This document shows positions 24,616 to 32,290 of a stretch of 45,931 nt of DNA, piece by piece. Source of the stretch: CAYZAK01 sp964476445 (GTDB taxonomy: Bacteria > CG03 > SLGR01 > JAGXOG01); contig CAYZAK010000012.1 in the NCBI GenBank assembly GCA_964476445.1, positions 1-45,931 on the forward strand, written 5' to 3'. The translations under genes were made by a program, and so were the position numbers. Position 1 is the stretch's first letter. The number at the start of each line of letters is the position of its first letter. The notes beneath the pieces were generated by a model. The model was not told the origin of the DNA. It saw only the letters and a list, made by a program, of their open reading frames with translations, and searched no databases.

Positions 24616-25146
24616 TTAACTGTTATCCTTTTTATCCGGGGCCAACATTACAGACATATAAAAACCTTCAAATTTAGGTTTATTTTTACATTTAGCTACA
24701 TCTTTAAGCTGGTCAATCATAGTAAGCAATATTTCCCGGCCTACTTCCAAATGTTCCTTTTCCCGACCTTTAAACATCATATTTACTTTTACTTTGTGTC
24801 CGTCTTTAAGAAAACTTTTTATTTTGCGAAATTTTGTCTTAAGGTCATTTTTACCTATATTAGGAGAAAGCCGCATTTGCTTTAACTGGGCTGATTTTGT
24901 TTTTTTCTTGCTCTCCTTCTCCTTCTTCTTTTTCTCGTAGTAGTATTTGTTAAAATCCATTATTTTGCATACAGGCGGATTTGCTTGTGGAGCTACTTTT
25001 ACCAGATCCAGTTCTCTATTAATCGCTTCCTGTCTGGCTTTGTCCACGTCTACTACACCCAGATTTTCACCGTCATTGCTTATCAGCCGTACCGGCGAAA
25101 CCCTTATTTCCTCATTAATACTTAATTCTTTGTCTGCTTTAGTTAT
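24616..25146 (-). CDS. infC: Translation initiation factor IF-3, starting on AUA
   Basis: A 176-residue IF-3. The conserved N-terminal domain begins KELSINEEIRV and runs through GENLGVV to LDLVKVAPQANPPVCKIMDF. The C-terminal domain has MRLSPNIGKNDLKTK and VNMMFKGREKEHLEVG. The N-terminal domain can only be complete if translation starts at AUA (25146-25144). There is no ATG, GTG or TTG in frame between it and the GTG at 25047, which would delete 33 conserved residues. AGGAG lies 7 bases before the AUA. Rare AUU/AUA/AUC starts on infC are known and allow IF-3 to repress its own synthesis. The promoter at 25196-25224 is near perfect. Confidence 0.96.
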   Translation of the reverse strand: MTKADKELSINEEIRVSPVRLISNDGENLGVVDVDKARQEAINRELDLVKVAPQANPPVCKIMDFNKYYYEKKKKEKESKKKTKSAQLKQMRLSPNIGKNDLKTKFRKIKSFLKDGHKVKVNMMFKGREKEHLEVGREILLTMIDQLKDVAKCKNKPKFEGFYMSVMLAPDKKDNS

Positions 25147-25158
25147 AAAATTTCTCCT
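25144..25158 (-). promoter_or_regulatory. infC ribosome binding site and AUA start codon
   Basis: On the minus strand AGGAG (25158-25154), seven bases and ATA (25146-25144) form the start signal of infC. The non-canonical codon is the expected target of IF-3 proofreading, so this site is the likely autoregulatory element of the operon. Confidence 0.8.
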
Positions 25159-25195
25159 TTTTTTATTTATCTATCAACTAAAATTTGTATTGGTG

Positions 25196-25224
25196 TTTAT
25201 AGCAAATAGTTTTAAAGATGTCAA
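25196..25224 (-). promoter_or_regulatory. Consensus promoter of infC-rpmI-rplT
   Basis: TTGACA (25224-25219), 17 bases and TATAAA (25201-25196) on the minus strand give a leader of only about 43 bases before the AUA start. This is too short to house the long pseudoknotted L20 leader seen in some bacteria. Confidence 0.8.
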
Positions 25225-25241
25225 ACCAAAAAACCGCTTTT

Positions 25242-27299
25242 TTAACTTATACCGGCAAGGTGAAATTTATCTCCGTATTTTTTAAGAACAGCCAGACGTA
25301 AATTTTTTACTTCTTTTCCTTCCATCCGGGGGCACTCAGCTATAATTTCAAATGCATATTTACGGGCTTTTTTAAGTATATCATAATTTTTAACCGGATT
25401 TCCAATTTTAAAGTTCATTTCACCGTGCTGGCGGGTACCAAAAAGTTCACCTGCTCCTCTTAATTTAAGATCTTCCTCGGCTATTTTAAACCCGTCATGG
25501 GTTGAGAGTATAATATCTAACCGTCTCTGCGACTCTTCAGTGGTAATTTTTCCCGTAAGTAAACAGTAAGGTTGTCTTTTGCTTCTTGCTATCCTTCCCC
25601 TTAACTGATGTAATGTGGATAATCCGTACCGGTTAAAATTTTCAATTATCATAACCGTAGCTTCCGGGACATCTATACCTACTTCTATTACCGTAGTGGT
25701 AAATAAAACACGATGATCTCCACTGGAAAACTTATGCATTATCTGTTCTTTTTGTGAACTATTCATTCGCCCGTGCAACAGACCGCAGGAGTAATTTAAA
25801 AATACAGAGTTACCCAGCTTTTTAAACCTTTTCTGAGCGGATTTCAACTCTTTTTTATCTGATTCTTCTACCAGAGGATGGACTATATAAACCTGTCTGC
25901 CTTTTTTCAATTCTTGCAGCGCGCGGGAGTAAGCTTTTTTTGCTTTTATATGTTCTGTCTTCGGGGGAATACGGTTAGCGGGTAATTGTTTAATAGTTGA
26001 GATATCAAGATCTCCGTAACTGCATATGGCCATGGTCCGGGGAATCGGCGTGGCGCTCATAGCCAGGACATCTAAATTTTTGCTTTTAGATACCAGCCTG
26101 GCCTTCTGTTTCACTCCGAACCTGTGCTGCTCATCAATAACCGCTATGCCGGCACGGGAAAGATTTACGTCTTCTTCTAAAAGAGCATGAGTCCCAACTA
26201 TAATATCAATTGTTCCTTCTTTTAGTCTTCTTAAAATATCCAGCCGATTTTTTTTATTCATTCCACCTTTTAAAAGCTCAATATTAATTTTCAGTCCGGA
26301 TAGATAGGATTTAAAAGTAAGATAATGCTGTTCGGCAAGTATTTCGGTAGGGGCAATAACAACACCTATATAATTATTCTCCACCGCTAACAGTAAAGCT
26401 GCAAGAGCAACTACGGTTTTTCCGCTTCCAACTTCTCCCTGAAGCAACCTTTTCATGGGATAGACCGAAAGCATATCCTTAAATATTTCGTTTATGACCC
26501 TTTTTTGATCCCCGGTAAACTCAAAGTCAAGTTTATTTTTAAACGGACTAAGAAAATTTTTCTTTAATTTATAGTTTCTTCTTTTCCTGTTTGTTTTCAT
26601 ATTTGCCTTTTTGACGGCCAGGGCGGTCTGAAAAATCAAAAATTCTTCTAAAATAAGGCGTCGGCGGGCAGTTTTTATATCTTTAAAATTATCCGGAAAA
26701 TGATTTTTTTTAACCGACCCGTTTACATCGTAAAAATTATGTTTTTTTTCCAACTTTTCCGGCAAAACTTTGCCAAACTTCCAGTCGTTTGAGAATACGT
26801 TATTGTGAATAAGTCTTCGGAGCCATTTCTGGTTGATGCCGGAAGTAAGTCTGTATACCGGCGTTATGCGGTTTAAATGTATAAAATGCTTTTTAGTGGC
26901 TTTCTCATAGACAAAAGATGTTATTTCCAAACCAGTGGTTTTTCGTTCAAATTTACCGTAAAGATAAAAAATTTGCGCCGGCTTAAAAATTGTTTTTAAA
27001 TAGGGCTGATTAAACCCTAATACTGTTGCCACCCCTGAAGAATCCTCAATACCAATTTTAACAAGACAACGTCCCCGGCCCCTCAGTGATATTTTTCTGG
27101 CATATACAACTTTACCTTTTATTAAAGTTTTTTCTTCATTGTTAACCAGAGCTATTTCCTTTACCCCCCGCCGGTCTTCATACCTTTTTGGAAAATAAGT
27201 GAGAAGATCTTTTAACGTATTTATTTCCATTTTTCTTAAACCCCGGGCCCTAACTTTCCCCACTCCGTCTAACGTATTTATTTTTTTATTTAAACTCAT
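25242..27299 (-). CDS. recG: ATP-dependent DNA helicase RecG
   Basis: A 685-residue superfamily 2 helicase that reverses stalled forks and branch-migrates Holliday junctions. An N-terminal wedge/OB domain binds the junction (about 50-150). Walker A is GEVGSGKT (288-295) and the DEXH box is DEQH (389-392, in AVIDEQHRFGVKQKARL). LAMSATPIPRTMAI, VIEVGIDVPEATVMIIEN and QLRGRIARSKRQPYCLL complete the motor. The C-terminus has LRGAGELFGTRQHGEMNF. Length is normal. It is divergent from rpmB. Only a weak AGGAT precedes the ATG. Confidence 0.98.
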   Translation of the reverse strand: MSLNKKINTLDGVGKVRARGLRKMEINTLKDLLTYFPKRYEDRRGVKEIALVNNEEKTLIKGKVVYARKISLRGRGRCLVKIGIEDSSGVATVLGFNQPYLKTIFKPAQIFYLYGKFERKTTGLEITSFVYEKATKKHFIHLNRITPVYRLTSGINQKWLRRLIHNNVFSNDWKFGKVLPEKLEKKHNFYDVNGSVKKNHFPDNFKDIKTARRRLILEEFLIFQTALAVKKANMKTNRKRRNYKLKKNFLSPFKNKLDFEFTGDQKRVINEIFKDMLSVYPMKRLLQGEVGSGKTVVALAALLLAVENNYIGVVIAPTEILAEQHYLTFKSYLSGLKINIELLKGGMNKKNRLDILRRLKEGTIDIIVGTHALLEEDVNLSRAGIAVIDEQHRFGVKQKARLVSKSKNLDVLAMSATPIPRTMAICSYGDLDISTIKQLPANRIPPKTEHIKAKKAYSRALQELKKGRQVYIVHPLVEESDKKELKSAQKRFKKLGNSVFLNYSCGLLHGRMNSSQKEQIMHKFSSGDHRVLFTTTVIEVGIDVPEATVMIIENFNRYGLSTLHQLRGRIARSKRQPYCLLTGKITTEESQRRLDIILSTHDGFKIAEEDLKLRGAGELFGTRQHGEMNFKIGNPVKNYDILKKARKYAFEIIAECPRMEGKEVKNLRLAVLKKYGDKFHLAGIS

Positions 27300-27311
27300 T
27301 AAATTATCCTG

Positions 27312-27342
27312 TTACATTTTTAAAAATCAGTTATTTTATAAT
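27312..27342 (+). promoter_or_regulatory. Possible rpmB promoter
   Basis: A perfect TATAAT (27337-27342) lies upstream of rpmB, with a poor candidate -35 (TTACAT, 27312-27317) at 19 bases. The -10 is convincing, the -35 is not. The resulting leader of about 35 bases has no Shine-Dalgarno sequence. Confidence 0.4.
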
Positions 27343-27386
27343 TAATAATTTGCATTTTTTTTTAAATTATGTTATTTAAAGTCATT

Positions 27387-27578
27387 ATGAGTAAAAAATG
27401 CATTGTCTGTAATAAAGGAACAAAAACCGGAAAGAACGTAAGTAATTCTAACCGCCGTACTTCCCGTACTGTTAAGGCAAATCTTCAGAAAGTGAAGATT
27501 TTCTGGGAGGGCAGAAAAGCTAGAAAGTACGTCTGCACTCGCTGCCTTAAAGCCAATAAAGTACGAAAAGCTATTTAA
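27387..27578 (+). CDS. rpmB: Large ribosomal subunit protein L28 (zinc-binding form)
   Basis: A 63-residue L28. I chose the ATG at 27387 because the family begins MSKKCIVCNKG; an in-frame ATG six codons earlier (27369) is less likely. Two Cys pairs, CIVC near the N-terminus and CTRC near the end, make it the C+ zinc-ribbon form. The core NVSNSNRRTSRTVKANLQKV is conserved. L28 is needed for 50S assembly. No strong Shine-Dalgarno is visible. The last 4 bases overlap the 3' end of the barrel gene on the other strand. Confidence 0.94.
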   Translation: MSKKCIVCNKGTKTGKNVSNSNRRTSRTVKANLQKVKIFWEGRKARKYVCTRCLKANKVRKAI

Positions 27579-28573
27579 AACGGAAGTACGCCGGATAGCG
27601 ATAGTCTTCTGACTTCTTTGCCTTCGTCTTGAAGGAAAAATTGTCGTACTGCTATATCTAGAAGGTAATTTTCTTTTTTATATCCTATTCCTCCGGTATA
27701 GGTGGTTTTATATTTATCCTCCAGGTCCGAACCGTACATTCCCCCTCTTATGATAAAATTTTCTGCTAAATAGTGTTCTATTCCCAGTCGTATTAAATCA
27801 CTTTGATCTGAAACCGTATCATCATACAACCCGTTTTCATAATCAATTCCCATTGACATCAAATTAGTAAGCTGTATATCCATCCCTGCCCTTATAATCA
27901 GGGGGAGATAACTGGTGTCAAATTTATCCCAGTAAAACCGGCCGGGGCCATTTAAAACAGTTATTCCTACATTTATAAATTCCGAAATGTCGTAAATTAT
28001 TCCCCAATCCAGTCCCCATCCAACTCCGTCGCTTATCTTAATCTCAGGGCTGGTTCCTTGAATTACCGAATAGCCAGCCATCCCCGATAAATAATTAATA
28101 TTCATTCCAAAATATACATTCTCAGCATGTTCGACAGATACAGTAATTCCGTACTGATTAAGATTAACCTGCAGTTCTTCTTCACCGGTGTCGGTAGTGT
28201 AGGTATCGGTTTTATCGGACAAAGGCCGGTAATAGACTCCCAGCTGTGGTCCGCATACGGATAAGAAATTTATATTTTTATCTTCTAAAAATAATATGTT
28301 ATTTAATAATTTTCTATCTATTTTAGTGTGATTGACCACGTTGGCCGACACTCCTATCCGGTTACTTTCTAAAGTCTGTAGACTGCCCGGATTCCAGTAA
28401 GGAGCGAACGGACTTCCCATAACTGCTGTAAAAGCTCCACCTCGGCCCAGTGCGTAAGAACCCGGAGTTTCTCCTAAAAAATATTTATCTGCGATAGTGA
28501 GGCTATCAGCTCCAAACAGTATACCCGGTATTAATATTATAATACCAGCTAAAACCTTTAATTTTCTTTTAAT
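27575..28573 (-). CDS. Outer-membrane beta-barrel protein, UPF0164/PorV-like, probable AUU start
   Basis: Read from AUU at 28573 the protein has 332 residues and starts with a textbook signal peptide (initiator then KRKLKVLAGIIILIPGILFG, cleavage near ADS). Next comes LGRGGAFTAVMGSPFAPYWN, the GRGGA/NPG pattern at the head of PorV/UPF0164 barrels. Amphipathic strands follow to a C-terminal LSLSGVLPF ending in Phe, as outer-membrane barrels do. The first ATG (28420) would lose the signal peptide and part of the conserved head. AGGAGGAGGAG ends 4 bases before the AUU. The gene overlaps mnmA by 16 bases. Function is unknown; barrels of this group include fatty-acid-transporter-like and secretion-associated proteins. 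Confidence 0.75.
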   Translation of the reverse strand: MKRKLKVLAGIIILIPGILFGADSLTIADKYFLGETPGSYALGRGGAFTAVMGSPFAPYWNPGSLQTLESNRIGVSANVVNHTKIDRKLLNNILFLEDKNINFLSVCGPQLGVYYRPLSDKTDTYTTDTGEEELQVNLNQYGITVSVEHAENVYFGMNINYLSGMAGYSVIQGTSPEIKISDGVGWGLDWGIIYDISEFINVGITVLNGPGRFYWDKFDTSYLPLIIRAGMDIQLTNLMSMGIDYENGLYDDTVSDQSDLIRLGIEHYLAENFIIRGGMYGSDLEDKYKTTYTGGIGYKKENYLLDIAVRQFFLQDEGKEVRRLSLSGVLPF

Positions 28574-29619
28574 ATCTCTCCTCCTCCTAACACATAATTA
28601 TTCTGGTATAAAACAGCGCTCTGTCCGGGTGTGGGAGCCCGCTGTTTTTTTCTAAAAACTATAGTAACTATCCCATTTTTTCGGTCCAAAGCTGTTACCC
28701 GGCATTTTGCAGCTGAGTGTGTAGAACGCAGTTTAATCTCATAATTTCCCGGAACATTTAGTTTTTTTAATAAACCGGAATCTTTCATTTTAAATTTTAC
28801 CGATTTTTTAAAAAGCTTATCTTCATTTCCAACCACAATCTGGTTGGTTTCCGGGTTTATTTTAATTACGTAGTATTTTTTTCCCAATCCCCCGAACCCC
28901 CTTCTCTGGCCTATGGTGAAATTTTGAAACCCGGGATGAACTCCCAAAATATTACCTTTTTTATCGACAATATTTCCTCTTTGCATTTTAAGATGATCTT
29001 TTAGGAAATCTGGTAAATTATTGCCTTTTAGTATACAACAGTCCTGGGATTCTGTGGCTTCTTTAACCGGCAATTTTGCTCTTTTTGCTATTTTTCTTAC
29101 CTTCTTTTTAGAAATATTTCCCAGCGGAAATTTTACTTTACTCAATGATTTTATAGGAACACCGTAAAGAAAATAAGACTGGTCTTTAGTACTATCTTTA
29201 GCTCTGGACAACCTTCCTTCATCAATGCGGGCGTAGTGGCCGGTAGCCAAATAATCCATTCCCATGGCCTCTACTTTTTTAAGTAATGTTAAAAAACGGA
29301 GCTTTTCATTACAAATAACGCAGGGATTTGGAGTAAGACCGTTATTGTAGTACCTGATAAACGGTTTAATAACCTTATTTTCAAACTCTTCTCTAAAATC
29401 CAATTTATAAAAAGGAACATTTAAATATTTTGCTGTTTCCCGGGCCCGTCTCAAGGATTTACTGCTGCAGCAGGCTTTTTGGGTCTGCGCCTGATTTTTA
29501 CAGCTAAAATACTCAGTGTAAAAAGCCGTTAACCTGTACCCCTGTTCCTTTAAAAGGTAGAGTACCGTTCCCGAATCCACTCCTCCGGAAATTGCAACTC
29601 CAATTTTTTTTACTGCCAT
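28558..29619 (-). CDS. mnmA: tRNA 2-thiouridylase MnmA
   Basis: A 353-residue PP-loop ATPase that makes 2-thiouridine at position 34 of tRNA-Lys, -Glu and -Gln. The PP-loop is GVAISGGVDSGTVLYLLKEQ. The catalytic Cys pair is seen in TPNPCVICNEKLRF and ATESQDCCIL, and YLATGHYARI and FTIGQRRGFGGLGKKYYV are family signatures. The order cysteine desulfurase, cysE, TlpA-like, mnmA suggests that the desulfurase supplies sulfur to it. There are two extra Cys (KACCSSKS) after the PP-loop. Length is normal. Confidence 0.97.
   Translation of the reverse strand: MAVKKIGVAISGGVDSGTVLYLLKEQGYRLTAFYTEYFSCKNQAQTQKACCSSKSLRRARETAKYLNVPFYKLDFREEFENKVIKPFIRYYNNGLTPNPCVICNEKLRFLTLLKKVEAMGMDYLATGHYARIDEGRLSRAKDSTKDQSYFLYGVPIKSLSKVKFPLGNISKKKVRKIAKRAKLPVKEATESQDCCILKGNNLPDFLKDHLKMQRGNIVDKKGNILGVHPGFQNFTIGQRRGFGGLGKKYYVIKINPETNQIVVGNEDKLFKKSVKFKMKDSGLLKKLNVPGNYEIKLRSTHSAAKCRVTALDRKNGIVTIVFRKKQRAPTPGQSAVLYQNNYVLGGGEILKEN
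28571..28588 (-). promoter_or_regulatory. Strong ribosome binding site before an AUU start
   Basis: AGGAGGAGGAG (28588-28578) followed by AGAT and ATT (28573-28571) on the minus strand. An extended Shine-Dalgarno is what would be needed to use AUU efficiently. The whole signal lies inside the last codons of mnmA. Confidence 0.6.
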
Positions 29620-29668
29620 ATCATATTAGTTTTAAAATATTCCAGAGAAAAAATTTAATAACCTTTCG

Positions 29669-30154
29669 CTAGTTTATAATATTCCTGATTTCTCTTCGCC
29701 ATTCATCGTAGTACTCAGACCGGTATCCCGAATAACTTTGTACAATACGACCCTCGCTATCTATTATAAAAAAAGCCGGTATTCCGGATACTTTATAAGC
29801 TGAAGATACTTTCTGATTTCCTCTTAAATTTATAAATTGGATATTATTACTTCTTATATAACTCCTGGCGGCATTAATATCCTGATCCATATTTATTCCT
29901 ATCACTTGTATTTTATTTGAAAATTCCCTACTCAACCTTTTTACATCCGGGGTGGATTGCCTGCAAGGAGGACACCAGGAAGCCCAGAAATCCAAAAATA
30001 CAGGTTTCCCCCGGAAATCTTCTAAGGCGATCTCGGTGGCCCGGTTGACCCGCTGCAGCGTGAAATCAGGCGCTTTAGAACCCACCTGACCGCAGCCGCT
30101 GGCTAAAAATACTCCAAAAATTAATCCAAGCTTAAATATTTTACCAACATTCAT
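29669..30154 (-). CDS. TlpA/ResA-type thioredoxin-fold lipoprotein
   Basis: A 161-residue envelope thiol protein. The hydrophobic N-terminus ends in a lipobox-like ASGC (Cys21). APDFTLQRVN leads to the redox motif WCPPC (Cys61 and Cys64), and VSGIPAFFIIDSEGRIVQSY carries the cis-Pro. Such proteins reduce disulfides outside the cytoplasm, for example for cytochrome c maturation, or act as general reductases. It overlaps cysE by one base and precedes mnmA. No cytochrome biogenesis gene is in view, so the target is unknown. Confidence 0.88.
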   Translation of the reverse strand: MNVGKIFKLGLIFGVFLASGCGQVGSKAPDFTLQRVNRATEIALEDFRGKPVFLDFWASWCPPCRQSTPDVKRLSREFSNKIQVIGINMDQDINAARSYIRSNNIQFINLRGNQKVSSAYKVSGIPAFFIIDSEGRIVQSYSGYRSEYYDEWRREIRNIIN

Positions 30155-30900
30155 TAAATTCCACCTCCGTTAATAAAATTATCTTCATCCGGCAAAGTAA
30201 ATTCCGCTATAATCTCCGCCTTTTTCTTTTCTAATACATCATCTATGTGAGATTTAACTCCTTTTAACGTCTCCAGTTTTTCTATCCGTTCTTCAAGTTT
30301 GTCCTGTTCCTTTATAAAATATTTAACCGCATCGGCTACAGGATCCGGCAGTTTACCGTGTTCTAAAGCTTTAATATCTTTTCCTGAAAATCCCATTCCC
30401 ACTTTAGCGGGTACTCCTACCGCCGTGGCTCCGTCAGGAACATCATTTATAACTACTGCTCCGGCTCCCACCCTCGAACGGTTACCCAATTCTACCGGGC
30501 CTAATACAATAGCTCCCGCTCCGATAACCACTTCATCGCCTAAAGTAGGATGCCTTTTTTCTTTACTTAAACTTGTTCCTCCCAAGACAACACCCTGATA
30601 CACAAGACAGCCGGAACCGATTTCGGCGGTCTCGCCTATTACCACCCCGCTGCCGTGATCTATAAAAAAGTCCGGACCTATCCGGGCTCCGGGATGTATT
30701 TCTATCCCGGTTATAAATTTAGAAAACTGAGAAATACACCGGGCCAGCACGTACTCTTTCCTGTTGTACAACCAGTGAGCTATACGGTGAAACCAGACAG
30801 CATGCAGTCCGGGGTAACAAAGAACAATTTCTATTACATTCTTAGCCGCCGGATCTTTTTTAAATACATTATCAATATCTTTTTTTAAATGAGTAAACAT
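30154..30900 (-). CDS. cysE: Serine O-acetyltransferase
   Basis: A 248-residue left-handed beta-helix acyltransferase that makes O-acetylserine, the carbon skeleton for cysteine. An N-terminal helical domain (YPGLHAVWFHRIAHWLYNRK) is followed by hexapeptide repeats with the catalytic HPGARIGPDFFIDHGSGVVI, GETAEIG, LGGTSLSKEKRHPTLGD and VVINDVPDGATAVGVPAKV. A helical, charged C-terminal extension follows. It starts 9 bases after the desulfurase gene. Together they suggest coordinated cysteine making and use. Confidence 0.96.
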   Translation of the reverse strand: MFTHLKKDIDNVFKKDPAAKNVIEIVLCYPGLHAVWFHRIAHWLYNRKEYVLARCISQFSKFITGIEIHPGARIGPDFFIDHGSGVVIGETAEIGSGCLVYQGVVLGGTSLSKEKRHPTLGDEVVIGAGAIVLGPVELGNRSRVGAGAVVINDVPDGATAVGVPAKVGMGFSGKDIKALEHGKLPDPVADAVKYFIKEQDKLEERIEKLETLKGVKSHIDDVLEKKKAEIIAEFTLPDEDNFINGGGI

Positions 30901-30909
30901 TTTATAAAA

Positions 30910-32061
30910 TTAGTCCTTAAGCGGCGACATCTTTCTCAACCGGTCTATTATTGGAGGCAATTTCTCCAGTACGTAGTCAATATCCTCGACTGTGTTGGCT
31001 TTGCCCAGCGAAAACCTAACCGAACCCTGGGAAAATACAGCTTTTACTCCCATAGCTTTAAGAACATGCGAATGCTCTAAAGTTTCAGAAGTACATGCCG
31101 AACCGGTGGACACCGCTATCCCCTCCATGTCCAGCATCATAACTATTGATTCGCCTTCTACATTCTTAAATCCCACGTTTAAAGTGTTGGATAAGGTACT
31201 GTCCCAATCTCCGTTTAACTTTACTTTATCTATATTCTTATTTATTCCTTTCCACAACCTTTTCTTTAACTTTAGAATTTTTTGCGTTGTTCGGTCCAGT
31301 CGCTCAAAAGCTACTTTTACCGCTGCGGCCAGACCAGCGATTCCGGCTACATTTTCAGTTCCCGGTTTTAATCCTTTTTCATGATGCCCACCGTACATTA
31401 CCGGAGAGATATTTAGACTCTTTTTAACATAAAGTAATCCGGTTCCCTTAGGACCGTTAAATTTATGCCCGGAAAGTGAAAGCATATCCACCCCCAAATT
31501 TTTAATATCAAGGGGCATTTTACCCATGGCCTGAACCGCATCGGTATGAACTGCTATATCTTCTGAATAATTTTTAACCGCCCCTGAAATTTCTTTAACC
31601 GGTTGGACAGTTCCGGTTTCATTATTAGCCAGTATTACACTTACCAAGGCGGTGTTCCGGTTGAGCTCTTTAACTATGTCAGAAGTTTTTACCCTGCCCT
31701 TTTTATCTACATCTATCCAGCTAACCCGATAACCGTTTTTTTCTAAGTATTTAAATACATTTAAAACAGCATGATGTTCCACCCGGGTAGTAACTATATG
31801 TTTTTTATATGTCTTTTTAATATGACCCTGTATGGCTATGTTATCAGATTCGGTACCTCCGGAAGTAAATATAAGTTCATCTTCGGAACAGTTTAAAATC
31901 TCTGCTATATTTTTCCTACCGGATTCGACAATACTCCGGGCCCGTACTCCATAGCTGTGGAGCGAAGAAGGATTACCATAAATATCATCCACTTCGTTCA
32001 TCCGTTTTTTCACCCCCCCGTCCAGCGGGGTAGTTGCATTATTATCAAGATATACTTTCAT
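30910..32061 (-). CDS. Cysteine desulfurase (NifS/IscS family)
   Basis: A 383-residue PLP enzyme that turns cysteine into alanine and an enzyme-bound persulfide. The PLP lysine is Lys200 in LSLSGHKFNGPKGTG, His97 stacks on the ring (RVEHHAVLN), and the persulfide Cys is Cys323 in VSTGSACTSE. The start MKVYLDNNATTP is typical. It heads a leftward operon with an AGGAGGT at 32067-32073. Proximity to mnmA suggests that it feeds tRNA thiolation (as YrvO does), but a wider Fe-S role is equally possible. No IscU or SufU scaffold is present here. Confidence 0.95.
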   Translation of the reverse strand: MKVYLDNNATTPLDGGVKKRMNEVDDIYGNPSSLHSYGVRARSIVESGRKNIAEILNCSEDELIFTSGGTESDNIAIQGHIKKTYKKHIVTTRVEHHAVLNVFKYLEKNGYRVSWIDVDKKGRVKTSDIVKELNRNTALVSVILANNETGTVQPVKEISGAVKNYSEDIAVHTDAVQAMGKMPLDIKNLGVDMLSLSGHKFNGPKGTGLLYVKKSLNISPVMYGGHHEKGLKPGTENVAGIAGLAAAVKVAFERLDRTTQKILKLKKRLWKGINKNIDKVKLNGDWDSTLSNTLNVGFKNVEGESIVMMLDMEGIAVSTGSACTSETLEHSHVLKAMGVKAVFSQGSVRFSLGKANTVEDIDYVLEKLPPIIDRLRKMSPLKD

Positions 32062-32084
32062 TTTACAACCTCCTAAAATCTTAG

Positions 32085-32111
32085 TTTATAGGTAACAATT
32101 AAATGTGTCAA
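32085..32111 (-). promoter_or_regulatory. Probable promoter of the desulfurase-cysE-mnmA operon
   Basis: On the minus strand TTGACA (32111-32106) and TATAAA (32090-32085) are near consensus, but their 15-base spacer is short. The only sequence between it and the ATG is an AGGAGGT-containing leader of about 20 bases. Confidence 0.5.
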
Positions 32112-32290
32112 GTTTTTGTTTTATTTTTCAATAATTTTATTTAGATAGAATCAGAAATTTGAAATTTATATGAATTTTACAGAATGCCTTCACATATCGG
32201 AAAATTATTGCTAAAATTAAATAAAAATATAAAATAAGTATTAGAGGCTTATACGCCTGTTACATTAAAAGCTTGTATTTTATAAAATCT

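Noticed and set aside
24616..25047. infC starting at the GTG at 25047
   Set aside because: It would remove 33 residues of the conserved IF-3 N-terminal domain, which are present in frame upstream with a good Shine-Dalgarno.
25147..25241. Long L20-binding autoregulatory leader before infC
   Set aside because: The promoter at 25196-25224 leaves only about 43 bases of leader, with no pseudoknot-like pairing seen.
27369..27386. rpmB starting at the ATG at 27369
   Set aside because: The extra six residues are not part of the L28 family start, and the ATG at 27387 gives the usual MSKKC beginning. Neither start has a clear ribosome binding site.
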